DNA from: Thermovenabulum sp049723235
Lineage (GTDB): Bacteria > Bacillota > Thermosediminibacteria > Thermosediminibacterales > Thermosediminibacteraceae
Direction of reading: 5' to 3'
Assembly (NCBI RefSeq): GCF_049723235.1
Contig: NZ_JBNARB010000007.1
Span: 18,873 to 82,872 of the forward strand
Length of the DNA stretch: 64,000 nucleotides
Under the pieces are notes generated by a model, which was not told the origin of the DNA, made no database searches, and saw only the letters and a list, made by a program, of their open reading frames with translations. Below, piece after piece: positions 16,565 to 24,779 of this stretch (positions within the stretch are counted from its first letter, which is position 1; each line of letters opens with the position of its first letter). Made by a program: the position numbers and the translations under genes.

Positions 16565-17742
16565 TTTACCGCCTCCAGCATCTTTAACACTCTTTTATTT
16601 TCCTTAACATCGTGCACCCTTATTATATCTACTCCGCAGAGCGAGCACATCGCTGTAATAGCAAGAGTTCCTTCCAGCCTATCCTCCGGGGAAATATCCC
16701 CCAGGGTTTTGCCTATAAAACTTTTTCTTGAATGTCCAATCAGAATCGGTTTTTTCAGGCTCTTTAGCTCCCTTATCCTGGACAATATCTCCAAATTATC
16801 CTCATACCTCTTACCAAAGCCTATCCCCGGGTCTAAAATTATTTTTTCGGGGTCCACTCCTTTATCTGCTGCAGCCTGAATTTTTTCATAAAAATAAGCT
16901 GTTATTTCGTTTATTACATCTTCATAAAAGGGATTCTGCTGCATATCCTTGGGCGTGCCTTTAATATGCATCAAAACATAGGGAGCTTTTGTATCTGCCA
17001 CCACATCTAAAATCCTTTCATCAAAGGAAAAACCGCTGATATCATTTACCATATCCGCACCGTTTTCTAAGGCTTTTTGAGCCACCCCCGCCCTGTAGGT
17101 ATCCACCGAAATAAATGCTCTTGGGAAACTTTCCCTTAAAGCCTTGATCGCGGGAATAACCCTTTTTTGTTCTTCTTCTTCATCCACCGGCTCCGAACCC
17201 GGTCTCGTAGAAAGTCCGCCGATGTCAAGAATATCCGCACCCTCTTCTATCATCTTTTCTGCGGCAGCAAGTACCTCTTCCACGCTCTTTTTCCTCGATT
17301 CCGGGTAAAAAGAGTCCGGGGTTACGTTTATTATCCCCATAACAAGTGTATTGTTTAAATATACTTTTCTGCCCCAGGGGCTTATTAAAAGTTCTATCCT
17401 TTTTTTATTAAAAAACTCCTCTAAGTCTTTTTTTATCTCCAAGAGGCCAAAAAAGGGCATTTTGCTCAGTTTTTCCATGAGTCCTTCGTAATGCTTTTTA
17501 GTTCCGAAAAGTAAAATATCGGATCGTTCTACCTTGCCGTCGATTACATTTTTATGTACCGCCGCATCGCCACCGAGAGCCAGCATTTCCTGCTTGATGA
17601 TATTGGCTGCAGGAAAGGGTACCCCAAAAAGTTTTAAGGGTATGATATTTTGTTTTTTCTCAAAAATTTGAATTGAATCGGGATGAACTCCTATTCTATT
17701 CATTTCCTTTCTCAGGTATTTCTGTGTAATTTCGAGGATCAA
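16528..17742 (-). CDS. folP: Dihydropteroate synthase with N-terminal extension
   Basis: Joins the pterin pyrophosphate to p-aminobenzoate. The DHPS core starts near residue 135 with VMGIINVTPDSFYPES, followed by GADILDIGGLSTRPG, VNDISGF and ILDPGIGFGKRYEDN, and ends with LIGHSRKSF. Before it is an extension of roughly 130 residues found in some Clostridia, of unknown role. The start is taken as the TTG at 17742, which overlaps the FolE2 stop (TTGA) and has GGGGTGG upstream; a GTG at 17751 is possible. At about 404 residues it is much longer than the usual 270-280. Confidence 0.9.
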   Translation of the reverse strand: MILEITQKYLRKEMNRIGVHPDSIQIFEKKQNIIPLKLFGVPFPAANIIKQEMLALGGDAAVHKNVIDGKVERSDILLFGTKKHYEGLMEKLSKMPFFGLLEIKKDLEEFFNKKRIELLISPWGRKVYLNNTLVMGIINVTPDSFYPESRKKSVEEVLAAAEKMIEEGADILDIGGLSTRPGSEPVDEEEEQKRVIPAIKALRESFPRAFISVDTYRAGVAQKALENGADMVNDISGFSFDERILDVVADTKAPYVLMHIKGTPKDMQQNPFYEDVINEITAYFYEKIQAAADKGVDPEKIILDPGIGFGKRYEDNLEILSRIRELKSLKKPILIGHSRKSFIGKTLGDISPEDRLEGTLAITAMCSLCGVDIIRVHDVKENKRVLKMLEAVKCQMYSSPLEAM

Positions 17743-18515
17743 TTCATCCACCCCTTTTCCACGCAGGCAAAAGCCTGATGATTGTGTATGCTTTCAAAAC
17801 TTGTGACCTCCACCCGGTACCACTCGATGCGCTCATCTTCCTCCAACCGCAAAGCAGCGTCCCTGGTCACATCTTCCACGAATTTCGGATTTTCAAAGGC
17901 TTTTTCGGTAATATACTTTTCATCCGGTCTCTTCAGGAGCGTGTATATGGGACAGCTGGCACTGCTTTCCGCAATTTCAATCAGGTCCTCAAACCAGATC
18001 ATTTTTTTTGACCTGGTAAGTATATCCACCTCAGCCCTCTGGTTATGAGCACCTTCCTGGCTTATCTCCTTGGAACAGGGGCACAGGGTGTGCACCGGCA
18101 CTTTCACACCTGTAAAAATTTTATAACTATCGGACAGCTCGGCGTAAATTTTTGCACACACCTCCAGAGGAGATTCGCTTTTTGTAACGGGGGCTTCCTT
18201 CCATATAAAATAAGGAATTAACAGTTCTATATGGGCAGAGTTCGCCCCCAGCTTTTCTTTTATTTCGACAAGAATATCCTCTATACCTTTTGGACTCAAT
18301 ATTTCGAAATTTTTCAATACCTCTACAAACCTGCTCATATGGGTACCCCTTATATCCCTGTGAAGATCTGCCGAAATGGTAATATTAGCGACGGTATACT
18401 GAAAGCCCCTCTTCTTATCCTGCACCTTCAGAGGCCATTTTAAACCCTTTATTCCCACCTTTTTTAGAGGCACCATTCTTTCATCCTTTTCCGACTGCAC
18501 ATCCTTTAATTGCAA
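17739..18515 (-). CDS. folE2: GTP cyclohydrolase FolE2 (type IB)
   Basis: Converts GTP to dihydroneopterin triphosphate, the first folate step, using a metal other than or in addition to zinc. This is the COG1469 type rather than FolE: the conserved ANITISADLHRDIRGTHMSR block near residue 43, the metal-binding Cys in TLCPCSKEIS, and the C-terminal ESIHNHQAFA. 258 residues, typical. The TTG start has AGGGGTGA upstream and overlaps the queD-like gene by ten bases, so the two are co-translated. Confidence 0.92.
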   Translation of the reverse strand: MQLKDVQSEKDERMVPLKKVGIKGLKWPLKVQDKKRGFQYTVANITISADLHRDIRGTHMSRFVEVLKNFEILSPKGIEDILVEIKEKLGANSAHIELLIPYFIWKEAPVTKSESPLEVCAKIYAELSDSYKIFTGVKVPVHTLCPCSKEISQEGAHNQRAEVDILTRSKKMIWFEDLIEIAESSASCPIYTLLKRPDEKYITEKAFENPKFVEDVTRDAALRLEEDERIEWYRVEVTSFESIHNHQAFACVEKGWMN

Positions 18516-18874
18516 CTCTTTTCACCCCTGTAAACAACCCCGCAGTCTGTCGTTTCCCAAACTTGTACTTCGTAAAGGCAGCAGTTGTCCCTTTTTAATG
18601 CATCGTATAGTTCTTTGAAAATGTATTCCGCTATATTTTCAGCAGTAGGCTGGGGTATTATCTCGTTGATATAACTATGGTCGAATTTTTTCAAGACCCT
18701 GTCTTCTACGATTTTTTTAAGTTCCACAAAATCGATTATCATCCCTTCTGAATCGGGCGTTCCCTGGATTTTTACCACCAGCTTATAGGTATGCCCGTGC
18801 AATCTTTCGCACTTTCCCCTGTACGCGGTCAGGTTATGGGCCGCATCGAATTTAAACTCGCGTATTAAAATCAT
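18506..18874 (-). CDS. 6-pyruvoyltetrahydropterin synthase family, hybrid PTPS-I/III type
   Basis: A 122-residue COG0720 protein. Zinc ligands are His-13, His-26 and His-28. The key active-site motif reads CERLHGH (residues 22-28): QueD enzymes have Cys followed by three residues then HGH, PTPS-III enzymes have Glu two residues before HGH, and the combined Cys-Glu form is known from bifunctional PTPS-I/III members that can replace FolB. It heads the folate operon directly upstream of folE2 and no folB is present, so it is predicted to make 6-hydroxymethyl-dihydropterin from dihydroneopterin triphosphate. A queuosine role alone is the alternative, but no other queuosine genes are here. Confidence 0.8.
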   Translation of the reverse strand: MILIREFKFDAAHNLTAYRGKCERLHGHTYKLVVKIQGTPDSEGMIIDFVELKKIVEDRVLKKFDHSYINEIIPQPTAENIAEYIFKELYDALKRDNCCLYEVQVWETTDCGVVYRGEKSCN

Positions 18875-18952
18875 TTTCTCACCTCTTTAAAATACCTTTT
18901 TTATATTATAGCATTTCAAATCCATATAATGCCATATTAAACTAAAATAAAA

Positions 18953-18970
18953 AGCAGCGTTCATCGCTGC
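18953..18970 (-). terminator. Terminator overlapping the end of the deacetylase gene
   Basis: On the minus strand GCAGCG pairs with CGCTGC around a short loop and is followed by TTTTTATTTT. The upstream arm lies inside the last codons and the stop codon of the deacetylase gene. Confidence 0.8.
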
Positions 18971-19917
18971 ATCACATAATTTTCTATAAATTCCATATTT
19001 TTTTCATTAATTGTATCAAATTTAAAACCTTCACTTTTTAAAATTTTTATTATCTCCGGCAAAATCTCTACAGTTAGATTTTTTGAATCGGTATCGTGAA
19101 GAAGCACTACCGCTATTTTTTTATTCTTTACTCCTCTTTTTAAATTTTCCAGCATGGTTTGTTTATCGGGATAGGGCATTGTCGCATCTCCCGTCACCAC
19201 ATTCCAATCTATATAATGATACCCCTCTTCCTTCACCTTCTTTTTGATCTGGGCCATAATTCCTGCAGGGCCGGTTTTCAAATAAACGGTGTTTTTGGAC
19301 CCTCCGGGAAATCTGATAATTTTTGGCCTTACACCCGTTAAATTATATATTAAATCCTCCTGCTTTTTTAAGTCACTCATAAAGGCGTCCACCGAGGTAT
19401 ATATCTTATCGTATCTGTGGCTGAAGGTATGATTTCCCAGGGAATGCCCTTCTTCATAGATCTTTTTTATCACCGTATTTTCGCTTTCTTTATAACCCAC
19501 AAGAAAAAAGGTCGCCTTTATTCCCTCTTCTTTTAAAATCTCCAGAATTTTTTCCGTGTTTTTACTGGGGCCATCGTCAAAGGTAAGGTAGGCTATTTTA
19601 TCTTTGATTTTTCTACCGCTTTCACTCTTCGTATCTTCTTCCTCAATAGCAAAATTCTTTCTTTCAGGAAAGAGCCTATTATATATTATGGTGTTTACTT
19701 CACCAAAATAGTAATCTTCAAAACCTTCTTTGGTTTTATTTCCCGCGGTTTTATTTTTTGAATCGGTTGAACCATCTACAACTCCTCCCGGGGAGAGGAC
19801 TTCTCTTGTATTTCTGCTTTCTGAAAAGGCATAAATAAACCCCATTAAAAATCCAAAAATCACGCATAATATTACCGCAATTGCAATATAAAAATAATTT
19901 TTACCTGTCTTTTCCAT
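18961..19917 (-). CDS. Membrane-anchored polysaccharide deacetylase
   Basis: Extracellular NodB-type carbohydrate esterase, 318 residues. Residues 8-30 form one membrane anchor, followed by a polar linker of about 80 residues and the NodB domain: AYLTFDDGPSKNT (general base and metal Asp), the zinc motif HTFSH, the RFPGGSKN loop, and the closing LLHDT motif. Such enzymes act on peptidoglycan or chitin-like polymers and in spore formers often on the cortex, but the exact substrate is not visible. Transcribed alone, with its own terminator. Confidence 0.87.
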   Translation of the reverse strand: MEKTGKNYFYIAIAVILCVIFGFLMGFIYAFSESRNTREVLSPGGVVDGSTDSKNKTAGNKTKEGFEDYYFGEVNTIIYNRLFPERKNFAIEEEDTKSESGRKIKDKIAYLTFDDGPSKNTEKILEILKEEGIKATFFLVGYKESENTVIKKIYEEGHSLGNHTFSHRYDKIYTSVDAFMSDLKKQEDLIYNLTGVRPKIIRFPGGSKNTVYLKTGPAGIMAQIKKKVKEEGYHYIDWNVVTGDATMPYPDKQTMLENLKRGVKNKKIAVVLLHDTDSKNLTVEILPEIIKILKSEGFKFDTINEKNMEFIENYVMQR

Positions 19918-19989
19918 AATCCTTGCCCTTCCCCTCTACCTTCATTTTAACATCCCCGGGAAGACAAAAAAATAGGAAGTGCAAGGAAA

Positions 19990-21168
19990 TTATAACAGGC
20001 TCAGGGATTTAACAAGCATTGTAGCAAAGGAACCAGGGGGAAGGACAAATTTTAACTTTATCTTCTCATATCCCCGGTAAAAATCGTCTTCTTCAAAGCC
20101 TGAAAAATATAGGTTTTCAGGAAAAACCACTGCTCTTCTCATAAAGGATTTGAAAAAGGATTTTCTTATCTTTTTAAGATTAAAGTCCGAGGGGGTAACC
20201 CCTCTTTGCTTCATTACTTCCATTACCGCATTGCGCACCAGTTCTTCCGTTTGCGGTATTTTATAAGAAACGGTAGGCACTTCCAGGTTTTTCAGTTCCT
20301 TAAACTTCCTTTCATCCTTTACTTTCCTGTAAATTAAATAGTCCGTTATCTTTCCTTTTACCGGAAATAAATCCTCCACATAAGAGGGGAGTATCAAAGA
20401 AAGCGTCCTGTTCCACAGGTAGCTCTGATAGGCTGAAAAAAACATGGAAAGTTCTTCCTTGGGGATAATATTTAAAGCCTTTACCATATTCTCCTTGCTT
20501 TTCCCTTTTTTCAGTATTTCGATTATTTCCCTCTCCGTTTTCGTTCTGCACAGCGGCAGAATGGCTTCAAAATCTCCCCAGCGGTTTTTAATTTCCTGTT
20601 TTCTTTGTCTTTCTTCTTTTTTATCTTCCGGATGGGTTACCGTAAAATATAACTTCAATGCACCGTTGTAGTGCTTCTTCAGAATCTTTTCCGCAATAAA
20701 TTCTTCCTCATTTTCCACGCTCCCAAAGCGCTGGTCATCAAAAAAATTTGGAAATCCCCATTCTTTTATCTCCTTGAGCCTTTGTATTATTTTCTCTTTT
20801 TCTTCCCTGTCTATTTTTCTCAGAGTAATTTCAAAGTAGTTCCCCTTTAAAACCCTGGGTGAAATGTAATCATTAGAAAAACCCGTAAATTCCAAATGCA
20901 CATTTTCCCTGTCGAAAACCGGATCGTATTCCCTGGGCACAGAAATGTACTGAAAGGTTAAAGCGTGCCTGTCCTTTCTCCCGGCATTTCCAATTACCTC
21001 CATTGGTATATTATTTTCCCTGGAAATGAACTTCAGGGCGTCAACGGTATTCCAGTGTTTTTTTGTTAGAAGGTAGATTCGGTACTTGCCGCCCTTTTGA
21101 TATTTAATATCTGCCAGTTCCTTTACTATAAAATCCTCGGGAAAAACCTTTATTTTCAAATGCATCAC
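19990..21168 (-). CDS. truD: tRNA pseudouridine synthase TruD family
   Basis: Isomerises a uridine in tRNA, position 13 in characterised members. The catalytic Asp is Asp-66 in NAGRKDRHALTFQ, matching the GLKDRxAxTxQ motif, and the second family motif is NFFDDQRFGS near residue 160. A TRUD insertion domain fills the middle, and the full length is 392 residues. Most Firmicutes lack TruD, so its presence in a Gram-positive thermophile is a little unusual; the target site in this lineage is not known. The reading frame starts at the first of two adjacent ATG codons. No operon partner. Confidence 0.88.
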   Translation of the reverse strand: MMHLKIKVFPEDFIVKELADIKYQKGGKYRIYLLTKKHWNTVDALKFISRENNIPMEVIGNAGRKDRHALTFQYISVPREYDPVFDRENVHLEFTGFSNDYISPRVLKGNYFEITLRKIDREEKEKIIQRLKEIKEWGFPNFFDDQRFGSVENEEEFIAEKILKKHYNGALKLYFTVTHPEDKKEERQRKQEIKNRWGDFEAILPLCRTKTEREIIEILKKGKSKENMVKALNIIPKEELSMFFSAYQSYLWNRTLSLILPSYVEDLFPVKGKITDYLIYRKVKDERKFKELKNLEVPTVSYKIPQTEELVRNAVMEVMKQRGVTPSDFNLKKIRKSFFKSFMRRAVVFPENLYFSGFEEDDFYRGYEKIKLKFVLPPGSFATMLVKSLSLL

Positions 21169-21408
21169 CCTTTGTTTAATTTTTATACTCCCTTTTTTAC
21201 CAGGCCGATATTAATTCCTCTTTATCAAAGCCATTTTTCTAACTTGATTTCCTCAGCTCCCTTTATTTAAAATTATTTTGCCAAAGCCCCTGCCCTGGTT
21301 ACTTCCATGCATCCTCTCCTCTAATTTGCGTATTAACATAAAAGGTTTTTCTTTACAATAATTCATAAAAAAATATATATACATTGCACAAAGGAAAAAA
21401 CGTAAATT

Positions 21409-21416
21409 TTGTCGAA
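21409..21416 (+). promoter_or_regulatory. Candidate Spo0A box before the chemoreceptor gene
   Basis: TTGTCGAA matches the 0A-box core TGTCGAA recognised by phosphorylated Spo0A. It lies about 35 bases before the likely start of the receptor gene in a 266-base gap (21169-21434) that otherwise holds only AT-rich sequence. A second copy is found before cheW. The match is seen; regulation is inferred. Confidence 0.4.
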
Positions 21417-21452
21417 TAATGGAAATTAAAAAATTTGGGGGTGTTTGAGAAC

Positions 21453-22967
21453 TTGCTTTATCTTATATTATTTGTCACCGCGTTGTTGCTTGCAGTTACA
21501 ATTTACCTGAGCATAAAAATTTACAGAATCAAAAAAACCGCTGGCCAATTGGGCAATCTCCTTGATTCCTATGCAAGAGGCCAGGCGCTTTTTGACCGCA
21601 TCGAAGAAGATGTGGAAAGGATGATGCCCTCCATAAAAAACCTTCAAAAATATTTACAGAATATAATATACCATATTTTAAAAAACTCCGCCGAAATAGC
21701 TGCAGGTTCTGCAAATATTAATTCTTCTTCCAGAAAACTTGAAGAAAACATAAAAGATTTGAACGATATACTTTCCGGTTTTTTAAAAAATGTTATGGAT
21801 ATTAACGACCGCATTGTCAACAGTGCGGCCATTTCCGAAGAATTATACGGAAGTATAAACGAAATCGCTTCTTTTTCGTCAATGGCCATGGATACTTCAA
21901 AAAATGCGGCCTCGGATCTGGATATAAGCTTGAAATCCATAGAAGATGCCGTGTCAATAATAGAAGAGCAGGGAAAAGAAATATTTTTTATTTCAAAGGA
22001 AATTATGGGGCTGAAAGACCTCTTAAGCAAAATATCATCGGTTTCCGATAATATCAACGAAATATCCTCCCAGATCAACCTCTTATCCTTAAATGCCTCG
22101 ATAGAAGCCGCCCGGGCGGGATCCGCCGGAAAGGGTTTTGCAGTGGTGGCGGAGGAAATAAAAAAACTCGCTGATGAAACATCGAAATTCTCAAAGGAAA
22201 TAGTCAATCTCGTAAAGGATATACAAAATTACATTCAAAAATCGGCGGACATATTAGAGCAAAGCTTGAAAAAAGTGGACAGGCAAAAATCGGTCACGGA
22301 TGACGCCAAAAAAAGCCTTTCAAATATTACAAATGTTATGTCCGGCATAGAGGAGATAATAAAAAATATTTCGGAAAACATCGCATCGCAAACTCAGGCC
22401 ACCGAACAAATGGCGGAAAACATCCAGGATGTGTCCAACTTTTCCTCTGTGATTGCCGATTCCATAAAAAATGTGGAGGAAATTCTCCATAAACAAAAGC
22501 TGTACATTGGCGAGAACTTCTCCCAGATAAAAAATTTGACGACTTCTGTTGAAAATTTTGAAATCTTCACCAGGGAGTTTGACAGCATTTTGGGAGATAA
22601 ATTGTTAGAAATTGCTCAGGAAGTAGCGGAAAGGCTTACAAAAGAGAATTTTTCCTTGGAAAGGATGCCGGAAATAGCAAAAAGCTACGGAGTTACGGAA
22701 ATTTGCATCACCGATGAGGATGGTGTGGTGGTTTTAGACAATGACAAACAAAGTTTAAACTTCAGGTTCCCGGAAGATGAAACCACCCAGGCGGGTGAAT
22801 TCAGGAAAATACTTAAGGGAAAAGCGGATAAAGTAGTGCAAAAAATACAACCCCGAAATGTGGACGGCAGACTTTACAAATTTGTAGGTGTAAAAAGAAA
22901 GGATAGGCCCGGTATAGTCCAGGTAGCCCTGAGCATCGAGGACATTTTCCGGCTGACTTCAAAATAA
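21453..22967 (+). CDS. Methyl-accepting chemotaxis-like protein with C-terminal sensor region
   Basis: One N-terminal membrane span (about 20 residues) is followed directly by a long coiled coil and the receptor signalling hairpin, with the tip sequence INLLSLNASIEAARAG and the flanking GKGFAVVAEEIKKLADET. There is no extracellular sensor domain. Instead about 120 residues follow the signalling domain, with ICITDEDGVVVLDND and a closing VQVALSIEDIF, which look like a Cache/PAS-type sensor placed at the C terminus. The start is chosen as the TTG at 21453, spaced nine bases after GGGGGTG; an in-frame TTG at 21435 would add six residues. A terminator separates it from cheW. Confidence 0.82.
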   Translation: MLYLILFVTALLLAVTIYLSIKIYRIKKTAGQLGNLLDSYARGQALFDRIEEDVERMMPSIKNLQKYLQNIIYHILKNSAEIAAGSANINSSSRKLEENIKDLNDILSGFLKNVMDINDRIVNSAAISEELYGSINEIASFSSMAMDTSKNAASDLDISLKSIEDAVSIIEEQGKEIFFISKEIMGLKDLLSKISSVSDNINEISSQINLLSLNASIEAARAGSAGKGFAVVAEEIKKLADETSKFSKEIVNLVKDIQNYIQKSADILEQSLKKVDRQKSVTDDAKKSLSNITNVMSGIEEIIKNISENIASQTQATEQMAENIQDVSNFSSVIADSIKNVEEILHKQKLYIGENFSQIKNLTTSVENFEIFTREFDSILGDKLLEIAQEVAERLTKENFSLERMPEIAKSYGVTEICITDEDGVVVLDNDKQSLNFRFPEDETTQAGEFRKILKGKADKVVQKIQPRNVDGRLYKFVGVKRKDRPGIVQVALSIEDIFRLTSK

Positions 22968-22973
22968 TGTCAT

Positions 22974-22998
22974 TAGCGGCAAAAGCCGCTATTTTTTT
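22974..22998 (+). terminator. Terminator after the chemoreceptor gene
   Basis: Seven-base GC-rich stem TAGCGGC/GCCGCTA with an AAAA loop followed by seven T residues, six bases past the stop. Confidence 0.92.
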
Positions 22999-23017
22999 AA
23001 ATTTTTTATAATATATC

Positions 23018-23047
23018 TTGACCGAATTCGACAAAAAAGAATAAAAT
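23018..23047 (+). promoter_or_regulatory. cheW promoter with embedded Spo0A box
   Basis: TTGACC (23018-23023) and TAAAAT (23042-23047) are 18 bases apart and form a good sigma-A promoter. The spacer contains TTCGACAA (23027-23034), a perfect 0A box on the minus strand. A bound regulator here would compete with polymerase, so repression at the onset of sporulation is a reasonable guess. Confidence 0.55.
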
Positions 23048-23088
23048 TATTCTAGGAGTAAAATTTTTCTAATTTTCAGGAGGCAAAA

Positions 23089-23532
23089 ATGAGGCAGTTA
23101 GTAATATTTTCTTTGAACGATGAGTTTTACGGAATGGATATTTTCTCCGTAAACGAAATTATAAAAATGCTCAAAATAGTCAGTCTCCCCAATTCGGTTA
23201 GCTTCATAGAAGGTATTATCAATTTGAGGGGAAAGGTAGTCCCTGTGGTGGACCTCAAAAAGCGCTTCGGACTCCCAAAAAAGGAATATACCGATGATAC
23301 CAGAATCCTGGTGGTAGATATAGAAGGTCATCTGGCCGGATTTATAGTGGACCAGGTTCTGGAAGTGGCTTCTATTAACGATGATTCCATAGAGCCCGCA
23401 CCCAGGGCCCTGATACCGGAAGCGCCCTTTATTGAAGGAATCGCAAAATTCAACGAAAAGCTGGTAATAATGATTAATGCCGCAAAAATCTTCAGTTTGG
23501 AGGAAAAACAGGAACTATTAAAAGTAGGTTAA
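23089..23532 (+). CDS. cheW: CheW-like coupling protein
   Basis: 147-residue CheW domain protein that would couple a receptor to the CheA kinase. Characteristic features are the FSLNDEFYGMDIFSVNEII start, the INLRGKVVPVVDLKKRFG core at residues 44-61 and VDIEGHLAGFIVDQVLEV after it. No CheA, CheY, CheB or CheR gene is in the window. AGGAGG precedes the ATG by six bases. The HD-GYP gene follows 18 bases downstream and is probably co-transcribed. Confidence 0.9.
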   Translation: MRQLVIFSLNDEFYGMDIFSVNEIIKMLKIVSLPNSVSFIEGIINLRGKVVPVVDLKKRFGLPKKEYTDDTRILVVDIEGHLAGFIVDQVLEVASINDDSIEPAPRALIPEAPFIEGIAKFNEKLVIMINAAKIFSLEEKQELLKVG

Positions 23533-23550
23533 ATCCGGGAGGTAATAATT

Positions 23551-24654
23551 TTGAAGATCCCTGTCGATTTTTTAACCCCGGGAATGAGGGTGCAAAAGCC
23601 TCTTTTCGGAAGAAGGGGTGAGCTTCTTTTAAACCGGGGAGTTACGCTCAGCGATAGTCTAATTACCCTGTTAAAAAAGAATAACATCCTGACGGTGGAC
23701 GTGGAAGGCCCCGTACCTTTTGACGAATATCAAATTAAAGATACTATTTCGGAAAAATTAAGACAGGCTGCCCTTAACACCTTAATGGATTGGATAAAAA
23801 ACAAGCACGTCTTGAATTTAAAAAGGGTATATGATGTGGTTAAAAGCCTGGTGGAAGAAATCCTTTCCGATAAAGAGGTATCCGATAATTTGACCAACCT
23901 CTGTTCTACCGATTTATACACCTTTGCTCATTCGGTAGACGTTTGCATCCTCTCGGTTATGGCAGGTAAAAAACTCGGCTTTAACAAAAAAAAGCTGTAT
24001 ACCCTGGGAATGGGCAGCATTTTACACGATGTGGGCAAACTGGACATCCCTCCCGAAATTTTAAATAAACCCGCAAGATTATCTCCGGAAGAGTACGAGA
24101 TAATAAAAAAACACCCTATCTACAGTTATGAAAAATTGCGCAAAAGAGAAGACGAGAATCTAAACCCGTACTCTTTAAATATAGTCCTGAACCACCACGA
24201 AAGATTCGACGGCAGCGGTTATCCCCGCAGGTTAAAAAAGGATGAAATTTACGAGCTGGACTACCTGTGTGCTATCGCCGATGTATTTAACGCCATGACC
24301 ACCGACAGGGTATACCGAAAGGCTTTGCCGGTGCATGAGGTTTACGAAATGCTGGAAGGTTCCTGCGACACCCTTTTCCCCTACGATATAACAAAGGCAT
24401 TTTTATCATGTATAGACCCCTTCCCACCGGGAACCTTAGTAATGCTCAGCACCGAAGAACCGGCCATGGTTATAGCATCTTCCAAACTTCCTTTCAGGCC
24501 AAGGGTAAAACTTTTAAGGAGTCTCGAGGACATCGATCTGACAAAAGAACTCAAAATTACTATTAGAAGACAGCTGACTCCGGAGGAAGCGCTAAATTTT
24601 GTGCCCACTTTTGAAAGAAGCAGGTTTTACAACTTAATAAATTTGAACCTGTAA
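23551..24654 (+). CDS. HD-GYP domain protein, probable cyclic-di-GMP phosphodiesterase
   Basis: 367 residues. The first 110 residues are a non-conserved N-terminal domain with no sensor that I recognise. The HD-GYP domain follows, with the metal-binding HD pair at His-159/Asp-160 (LHDVGKLDIP) and the complete HHERFDGSGYP motif at residues 215-225, so an active phosphodiesterase is expected. Together with CheW it suggests a link between chemosensory signalling and second-messenger turnover, perhaps acting on motility or the Tad pilus encoded next door; this is inference. The TTG start lies behind GGGAGG. Confidence 0.87.
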   Translation: MKIPVDFLTPGMRVQKPLFGRRGELLLNRGVTLSDSLITLLKKNNILTVDVEGPVPFDEYQIKDTISEKLRQAALNTLMDWIKNKHVLNLKRVYDVVKSLVEEILSDKEVSDNLTNLCSTDLYTFAHSVDVCILSVMAGKKLGFNKKKLYTLGMGSILHDVGKLDIPPEILNKPARLSPEEYEIIKKHPIYSYEKLRKREDENLNPYSLNIVLNHHERFDGSGYPRRLKKDEIYELDYLCAIADVFNAMTTDRVYRKALPVHEVYEMLEGSCDTLFPYDITKAFLSCIDPFPPGTLVMLSTEEPAMVIASSKLPFRPRVKLLRSLEDIDLTKELKITIRRQLTPEEALNFVPTFERSRFYNLINLNL

Positions 24655-24661
24655 CATAATT

Positions 24662-24746
24662 TTGACATAAAATTAAGTTTTTGCTAAAATCTAAACACGG
24701 TAACTTTTTTCTTATATAAGCTATGGTTTTAACCCATAGCTTATAT
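24662..24746 (+). promoter_or_regulatory. Consensus promoter with hairpin in the leader of the ATP-grasp gene
   Basis: TTGACA (24662-24667), a 17-base spacer and TAAAAT (24685-24690) make a near-ideal sigma-A promoter eight bases after the HD-GYP stop. About 20 bases into the expected transcript is a perfect 13-base hairpin (arms 24714-24726 and 24734-24746), followed by ATTTTAAAAATAAA and then the ribosome site. The hairpin may terminate the upstream operon, or act as an attenuator or 5' stabiliser of the ligase mRNA. The T tract is weak for a terminator. Confidence 0.6.
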
Positions 24747-24779
24747 ATTTTAAAAATAAATGAAAGGGGAGGATGAACC

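Noticed and set aside
18506..18874. Plain QueD of queuosine synthesis
   Set aside because: The added Glu in the CERLHGH motif, its place at the head of a folate operon and the missing folB favour the hybrid type; a dual role remains possible.
21644..22207. Long antisense open frame (187 codons) opposite the chemoreceptor gene
   Set aside because: It mirrors the codon pattern of a confirmed receptor coding region, has no ribosome site and no recognisable domain, so it is a shadow frame. The many other antisense frames opposite clear genes were left out for the same reason.
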